DNA of 36,352 bases from positions 1-36,352 of the forward strand of contig SDZD01000062.1 of NCBI GenBank assembly GCA_004172935.1, in the 5' to 3' direction. Source of the DNA: a bacterium. GTDB lineage: Bacteria > Armatimonadota > Abditibacteriia > Abditibacteriales > Abditibacteriaceae. Positions 31,912 to 36,352 of this stretch are shown in pieces. The first letter of the stretch is position 1. Every line of letters starts with the position of its first letter. A model generated the notes under the pieces. The model did no database searches, was not told the DNA's origin, and worked only from the letters and a program-made list of their open reading frames with translations. A program made the translations under genes and the position numbers.

Positions 31912-33006
31912 ATGAAATTGAGAATGCGTTGGTGCGCTGTATTGCTGGTCGCGGCTACAAGTGGCAGCCAGATTTCACTCCGTGCCCAGCCGGGCCACGA
32001 AAACGATACCAAGGCTCCTCCCGTTGTGAGTGATTGGCGCATCGCGTTTTCGCTGCCCACGGGAGCGCGCCCCGATAAGATGATTTTCTCGCCCGATGGG
32101 CGTTTCCTTTTCGTGTTGCTCGGTAAGCAACTTCAAAAATGGGAGATTAAAACTCGTCGCCAATTGTGGATTCACCGGGAGCCAAATGATGTTTCCGATT
32201 TCGCCTTGGACCCAACGGGCACTACGCTGGCGTTTGCTACCTCTCCTTCTGTTTCGTTGTGTGCGGCTTCAACTGGCGAGCGCATAGCGACATTACCTGT
32301 TGTGGCTTACGCCGTCGCGTTTTCGCGCGATGGGAAATGGTTGGCAACAGCAGGTGATAATGGGCATCTGACCGGAAAACTGCCCACTCGCGTTGCTGTG
32401 GCCTTGTGGGGTAATGGCGATTGGAAGCGCTGTGCAACCATGCTCGCGCCTTTACAGAATGGCTTCGAGACTTTGAAGGAAAGCTTTCAGGCGACCGCCC
32501 TCGACTTTTCGCCCGATGGGCGCCGGATTGTGGTTACTACCACCACGAGCATCCTATTGGAGTTCGATATAGCGGGCAAATTAATCGAGCGCCCGTGGGG
32601 GCGTCCCAGCAATTTCATCCGGTTCGCCCCCGATGGCAAAACGGCCATTGGCCGCTTAGAAATCGTCGTAACTTCCGAATCCAGCAACTACACACTGTCA
32701 CTTTACGACCCGAAAAATTGGACTATCCGCGATAGTCCCCATTATCCCCGCAACAACTCCGCCTCAACCAACGGCGAAATCGTGGGGGCCAACGCCATCG
32801 CTTATACCCCCGATAGTCAAACCATCGCAGCCGCCTTCGCCGATGGTTTCCTTGGCCTGTTCGATACCCAAACCGGGAAACTGAAAACCACTCTCGCTCG
32901 CGCTCAGAACAAATATTGGAGTACCCCGCTCGCCTTTTCTCCTGACTCTAAACAACTCGCCAGCGGCTTCTGGAAGCAGGTCGATTTCTGGCAGAAAGGC
33001 CCGTAG
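31912..33006 (+). CDS. Exported WD40-like beta-propeller protein
   Basis: 364 aa. A signal peptide (MKLRMRWCAVLLVAATSGSQ) is followed by about seven propeller blades opening with FSPDGRFLFVLL, LDPTGTTLAFAT, FSRDGKWLATAG, FSPDGRRIVVTT, FAPDGKTAIGR, YTPDSQTIAAAF and FSPDSKQLASGF. Several close with strands such as LQKWEIKTRR and LGLFDTQTGK. It is the same type of protein as that at 5778-6755 and probably periplasmic. The region just upstream has TACAAT at 31899-31904, so close to the ATG that the mRNA could be leaderless. The partner is unknown. Confidence 0.83.
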   Translation: MKLRMRWCAVLLVAATSGSQISLRAQPGHENDTKAPPVVSDWRIAFSLPTGARPDKMIFSPDGRFLFVLLGKQLQKWEIKTRRQLWIHREPNDVSDFALDPTGTTLAFATSPSVSLCAASTGERIATLPVVAYAVAFSRDGKWLATAGDNGHLTGKLPTRVAVALWGNGDWKRCATMLAPLQNGFETLKESFQATALDFSPDGRRIVVTTTTSILLEFDIAGKLIERPWGRPSNFIRFAPDGKTAIGRLEIVVTSESSNYTLSLYDPKNWTIRDSPHYPRNNSASTNGEIVGANAIAYTPDSQTIAAAFADGFLGLFDTQTGKLKTTLARAQNKYWSTPLAFSPDSKQLASGFWKQVDFWQKGP

Positions 33007-33062
33007 AATGCCCCGCTCTTGATATGAGCGCGAAAGGTTCGATGGCAGGTGCTTGACTCGTC

Positions 33063-34898
33063 CTAATAGTACGAAAGCGAGGTGCCCGACCCACCTGCCA
33101 ATAGTTGGAACTCGCGTTCGGGGCGGCTCTGGAACATGTATTCAGTCAGGCCCTGCGAAAAGTCGCTTAAGATGTCCAGCTTTTTTTGTGTTGCTACTAC
33201 CCCGGTAATCCATGTGGGGAAGACAGTTGGATTTTGTCTGGCCTCGAAGTAGGCGAGCGAGGAATATTGGTAGACGGGTTGGTCGGGGCCGATGCCCTGA
33301 TCGGCCAGTCGGCGCTTTCCCTCGTCCACGAAACCCTCCACAACGAATTTCCATGCGCGTTTTTGCGGTGGGACTAGCTTGAATCGTGGTGAATTCCACA
33401 GTCGATCCAGATAATCATTGAGACGCTGTGTGTCGCCCAATTTTTTCCAGCTCTTCGCGATATTCAGCGCGGGACCAAGGCTATTATCGTTGTCGATGCC
33501 TCTATCGGGGTGTGGGTCGGTTCCTGTCAAGGTTTTTTCTTCGGTGAGAGTCAGGGTTTGGCGCGCGCTTTCGGTGGCCCCTGCCGCCACTTGATAATCG
33601 ACGAGGTCGCGAAGCACGCCACCAAATTGGGTGAAGTCGGCATTTTGTAAGGCAGAGTTGACTTCGGTCGATATTTGCTCGATTTCAGAGCGCGAATGGC
33701 GCGTTGGGTTAGAGGGAGAATTGGCTTGGCCCTGTTCGATGAAGAGTGGGACTGCCGCGAAGAAGAAACGAGCGTAAGCCGCGCCTTCGGGAGTCGAGTT
33801 GTCGATAATCTCTTTGGCGAGGGCGTTGGCTTCTTCCTCCTGCCCTAAGGCGCGGTACAGACCTGCCACTACTAATAATGTGGCATTGTTCCTTGAGGGG
33901 AGTGGATTCGAGCGGGCAGGTTCTCGAATATCATCGGGCATTTTGTGAACGCGCTCGTCGATTTCTTTTGCTAACGTTTTAGCTCGCTCAGGCTGAGTGT
34001 CTCGCATTGCCCATGCAACACTCAACAAGTCCATTATTTGGCCTTGCTCGCCATCGTTTTTTCTCGCCAGTTTCTCGGCCAAATCAATGTCGCCTCTGCC
34101 AACAATCGCAGTGAGCATGTTGTTTGGATAGTTACCATTCAACGCGAAATATCGCTGTGCTGCTTTTTCGATCTGCCCTGTCTGGAACAAAGCCCAGGAG
34201 AGGATGCTTTTGTCTATTCCCTCTGTCATTTCTGCTTCGGTTTGTTGTGAGAATGGTTTGGTTGATTTCGTTGCTGTCAGGGCTTTTTCGGCTCGGTCTA
34301 ATATACGCTTCGCTGCGTCGGCTTCGGCGGCTCGGTCAAGCAATACGGCGATGTACATCTGCGCCGTTTTATCTTGCCCAACCAGTTTTAGTGCCTCGAA
34401 TAGTGTTTTCTGGGCGTCCAGTTTTTTGCCGACTCGTGTTTGTGCCCTCGCAATGGCGAGTAAAGCACTGGCGTGCAAACGGGGGTTGTGGATTTCGTTG
34501 GCTAACTGGCGCGCTTCGGGGACTTTGCCCAATACCGCGCGGCGCCTGACGACGATGTGGCGGACTTCATCGCGAGTCATGGGGGCACTGTTGGTCGAAT
34601 CCGCGTCTTGGATGTATATCGCGTTTGCGGCTTTGATTCCGGCATCGACGCGACCCAGGTTGGCGTAGGCGATGGCGAGTTTCGCTTTGAAACCGTCGCT
34701 TTCGATGCCCTTATTCCAACTGAGGATGATAGGAGTGATGGCGTTCAATTCGCGTGCGGTCTGCGACTCGACGTTGGCATCGGGGGCCACTGCGATGGCG
34801 GCGATGTCTTGAGTGAGCGAGGGAGTTGTTGGGGCTTGAGCCAAAGCGGGAATTGCATACAAAGCGACAGCCAGCAAAAGGGAGCGAGATTTCAACAT
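33063..34898 (-). CDS. Exported TPR-like helical-repeat protein
   Basis: 611 aa from the ATG at 34898 (MLKSRSLLLAVALYAIPALAQA, a clean signal peptide); a start at 34931 would spoil it. The rest is alpha-helical with tetratricopeptide-like helix pairs: FKAKLAIAYANLGRVDAGIKAANAI, LHASALLAIARAQTRVGKKLDAQKTLFEAL, MYIAVLLDRAAEADAAKRIL and LLVVAGLYRALGQEEEANALAKEI. TPR solenoids bind peptides or act as scaffolds; here outside the cytoplasm. No enzyme motif is seen. It is convergent with the WD40 gene (57 bases) and divergent from the HNH endonuclease gene. Confidence 0.8.
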   Translation of the reverse strand: MLKSRSLLLAVALYAIPALAQAPTTPSLTQDIAAIAVAPDANVESQTARELNAITPIILSWNKGIESDGFKAKLAIAYANLGRVDAGIKAANAIYIQDADSTNSAPMTRDEVRHIVVRRRAVLGKVPEARQLANEIHNPRLHASALLAIARAQTRVGKKLDAQKTLFEALKLVGQDKTAQMYIAVLLDRAAEADAAKRILDRAEKALTATKSTKPFSQQTEAEMTEGIDKSILSWALFQTGQIEKAAQRYFALNGNYPNNMLTAIVGRGDIDLAEKLARKNDGEQGQIMDLLSVAWAMRDTQPERAKTLAKEIDERVHKMPDDIREPARSNPLPSRNNATLLVVAGLYRALGQEEEANALAKEIIDNSTPEGAAYARFFFAAVPLFIEQGQANSPSNPTRHSRSEIEQISTEVNSALQNADFTQFGGVLRDLVDYQVAAGATESARQTLTLTEEKTLTGTDPHPDRGIDNDNSLGPALNIAKSWKKLGDTQRLNDYLDRLWNSPRFKLVPPQKRAWKFVVEGFVDEGKRRLADQGIGPDQPVYQYSSLAYFEARQNPTVFPTWITGVVATQKKLDILSDFSQGLTEYMFQSRPEREFQLLAGGSGTSLSYY

Positions 34899-35074
34899 AG
34901 GGAAGTATCTGAGTGGGGAGAGTTGGGGCAAACCCGATTCCGTGCCGTTATTCGAGCGCCCCTAAATCGGCCAAGTTGCGTTTGAGAGGGTAGAGAAGGG
35001 CGAGATGAATTGGAAATGGCTTCGTCTAAATTCCAGCAGGAAGTAGTGGTGTCCTCTATCCTTGGTAGCGGACG

Positions 35075-35689
35075 ATGACATGGAAACAGGTTGTGCTGCA
35101 ACTCGTGACGCAGTTTTGTGATCAGCAAGGCTCGCGCTCGTTTTCCTTGGCCGAGTTTTGGGCTTTTTCGGAGCCAGCGCTGGCTCAATTCGCGCCTTCC
35201 AACCACCACCGCGCCGCCAAACTGCGCCAGACATTGCAGTATTTGCGCGATGATGAGTTGATTACCTTCAAGGAAGAGCGTGGCAACTATACCTTGCTGG
35301 GCGAAACCCTTCTGGTGGGAGAAGTCGAGGCCGAAGCCATTCCCATTTTGAAAGCCTTTAAAGGTGAGCGGCAAAAGCGCGAGTACCTCATCGAGATTTA
35401 CGCCCGCGACACCAAGTTGGTCAAAGCCGCCCGCCAACTATTCGACTTTCGCTGCGCCTGTGTGGGGTGTTCCAACTTCTTCTTGAAGGACGACGGCAAG
35501 ACCCCTTACTGTGAAGTGCATCACATCACGCCTTTTTGCGATGGCGGAGAAGATGTACTCAGTAACCTCTCGGTGCTGTGCGCTCACCACCATCGCATGG
35601 CTCACTTCGCTATCCAAAAAGAGCGGGCCGAACTGCGCGATTTCCTGATTGAGCGAACCACGCAGTTGCTTTCCCATTCGACTTTTTAA
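35075..35689 (+). CDS. HNH endonuclease with winged-helix-like N-terminus
   Basis: 204 aa. Residues ~1-80 read as a winged helix: helices up to NHHRAAKLRQTLQYLRDDEL, then the strand-turn ITFKEERGNYTLLG, as found in the DNA-recognition part of some restriction enzymes. Residues ~120-180 are an HNH nuclease: Cys127/129/132, CEVHHITPFCDGGED (His149/150), NLSVL with Asn164, and CAHHHRMAH with Cys169, so the ββα-metal core and a Zn site look intact. It could be a restriction enzyme, perhaps modification-dependent. No methyltransferase is adjacent, and toxicity without one argues for a modified-DNA target, but this is inference. It ends three bases before the convergent ligA stop. Confidence 0.85.
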   Translation: MTWKQVVLQLVTQFCDQQGSRSFSLAEFWAFSEPALAQFAPSNHHRAAKLRQTLQYLRDDELITFKEERGNYTLLGETLLVGEVEAEAIPILKAFKGERQKREYLIEIYARDTKLVKAARQLFDFRCACVGCSNFFLKDDGKTPYCEVHHITPFCDGGEDVLSNLSVLCAHHHRMAHFAIQKERAELRDFLIERTTQLLSHSTF

Positions 35690-35692
35690 ATC

Positions 35693-36352
35693 CTACAAGT
35701 CCAGTGCCAGAGTGCCCTGCGTGGGAGCTGGCTCTGGCTCTGCTTGGGGAGCCGGTTCGGGTTTGGCTTCTTCGGTCGTGGGGGCCGGGGCTTCGCTTGG
35801 CTCTGCGTCGCTGCTAATGAGAGCCATGAACTCGTCTTCGGTGAGGATGGTGACTTTGTTGTCGCGGGCCTTGTCGAGTTTGGAGCCTGCGGCTTCGCCC
35901 GCCACAACGTAGCTTGTCTTTTTGGAAACCGAACCTGAGACACGGGCGCCTAAATCTTTGACCATCGCTTCCAGGTCGCGGCGGTCGCGGCTCATGGTGC
36001 CGGTGAAGACGAATGATTTGCCCGCGAAGCGCTCATCGGCCTCTTTGCGTTCTTCTTGAACTGGTTCTACTCCGGCGGCTTGCAGCTTTTCTAGAAGCGC
36101 CTGATTGTGGGGTTCATCGAGCCATGTTCGTAGCGCGAGGCCCGCGATTTTGCCGACATCATGGATGCTGGAAATTTCTTCTAGAGTGGCGGCTTGGATG
36201 GCTTTCAGGGTGCCGAAGCGTTCGGCGATGAGTTCGCCGGTATGTTCGCCGATGTTGGGGATGCCGAGGGCGAACAGCAAGCGCGCCAGAGTAGGGTGTT
36301 TGGCGGCTTCGATGGAATCGAGAATGTTTTGTGCGCTCTTTTCGCCCATGCG
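35693..36352 (-). CDS. ligA: NAD-dependent DNA ligase, C-terminal part (cut by window edge)
   Basis: The last ~219 codons of LigA; the gene continues beyond 36352. GEKSAQNILDSIEAAK, ALGIPNIGEHTGELIAERFG and HDVGKIAGLALRTWLDEPHN belong to the helix-hairpin-helix region that grips DNA. GKSFVFTGTMSRDRRDLEAM...LGARVSGSVSKKTSYVVAGEAAGSKLDKA is the BRCT domain. A 40-residue Pro/Ala/Glu-rich tail ending in QGTLALDL follows, which is longer than in most LigA. The enzyme seals nicks in replication and repair; the catalytic adenylation domain lies outside the window. Confidence 0.96.
   Translation of the reverse strand, partial: RMGEKSAQNILDSIEAAKHPTLARLLFALGIPNIGEHTGELIAERFGTLKAIQAATLEEISSIHDVGKIAGLALRTWLDEPHNQALLEKLQAAGVEPVQEERKEADERFAGKSFVFTGTMSRDRRDLEAMVKDLGARVSGSVSKKTSYVVAGEAAGSKLDKARDNKVTILTEDEFMALISSDAEPSEAPAPTTEEAKPEPAPQAEPEPAPTQGTLALDL

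Noticed and set aside
33014..33030. CGCTC/GAGCG hairpin between the WD40 and TPR genes
   Set aside because: A 5-bp stem with a 7-base loop and no T run is too weak to call a terminator.
1..36352. CRISPR arrays, prophage, intact insertion sequences, rRNA
   Set aside because: No regularly spaced direct repeats, no transposase, integrase or phage structural genes and no rRNA-like segments were found on reading both strands.

Overview
The window is a 36 kb chromosomal stretch of a GC-rich, probably diderm bacterium. The clues are a pseudopilin with the H-X9-DG ending, secreted beta-helix and GH31 enzymes with C-terminal binding domains, many exported WD40/TPR proteins, a long trigger factor with an acidic tail, and few strong Shine-Dalgarno sites. 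This mix recalls Armatimonadota/Abditibacteriota or Planctomycetes-like lineages, but no marker here settles the phylum. I see no prophage, intact IS element or CRISPR array. The mobile-like content is small palindromic repeats.

Layout. 44-3191 (minus): fdhD and a stand-alone FdhF2/YdeP-type molybdoenzyme, divergent from a pseudopilin (3251) and a sugar isomerase/epimerase (4232). 5158-8162 (minus): an exported hypothetical protein, a WD40-type protein and an MFS transporter. 8315-8452: a relic of a short-chain dehydrogenase with its middle deleted, followed by two perfect hairpins, the second containing the start codon of a secreted beta-helix glycan-active protein (8520). A secreted cysteine-peptidase-fold protein follows (10377). 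A 124-bp inverted-repeat element separates it from a convergent GH31 glycosidase (11227-14343), whose AT-rich upstream region holds CG-centred palindromes. A LacI-type regulator translationally coupled to a GNAT acetyltransferase comes next (14660-16227), then a second copy of the palindromic element and a helical-repeat protein (16384-17967).

18081-23648 is a proteostasis and housekeeping block: tRNA-Gly(GCC), trigger factor, small membrane and helix-hairpin-helix proteins, clpP (behind a terminator-like hairpin ten bases before its start codon) and a MEMO/AmmeMemoRadiSam-B protein. It is followed by a secreted CAP-domain protein, a nickel/cobalt exporter-type membrane protein, and a probable two-component c-di-GMP operon: a four-PAS HisKA_2 kinase, then REC-PAS-GGDEF-EAL. 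The end holds a metallo-beta-lactamase-fold hydrolase, a second WD40 protein, an exported TPR-like protein, a winged-helix/HNH endonuclease and the C-terminal part of NAD-dependent DNA ligase, cut by the window edge.

Functional reading: the genes from 4232 to 16227 suggest polysaccharide breakdown and sugar use under a LacI regulator. The tig/clpP part is protein quality control. The 26-31 kb part is signalling. The observations most worth a second look are the clpP leader, the hairpin over the 8520 start codon, the two related palindromic elements, the SDR deletion relic and the in-frame duplication inside the EAL domain.
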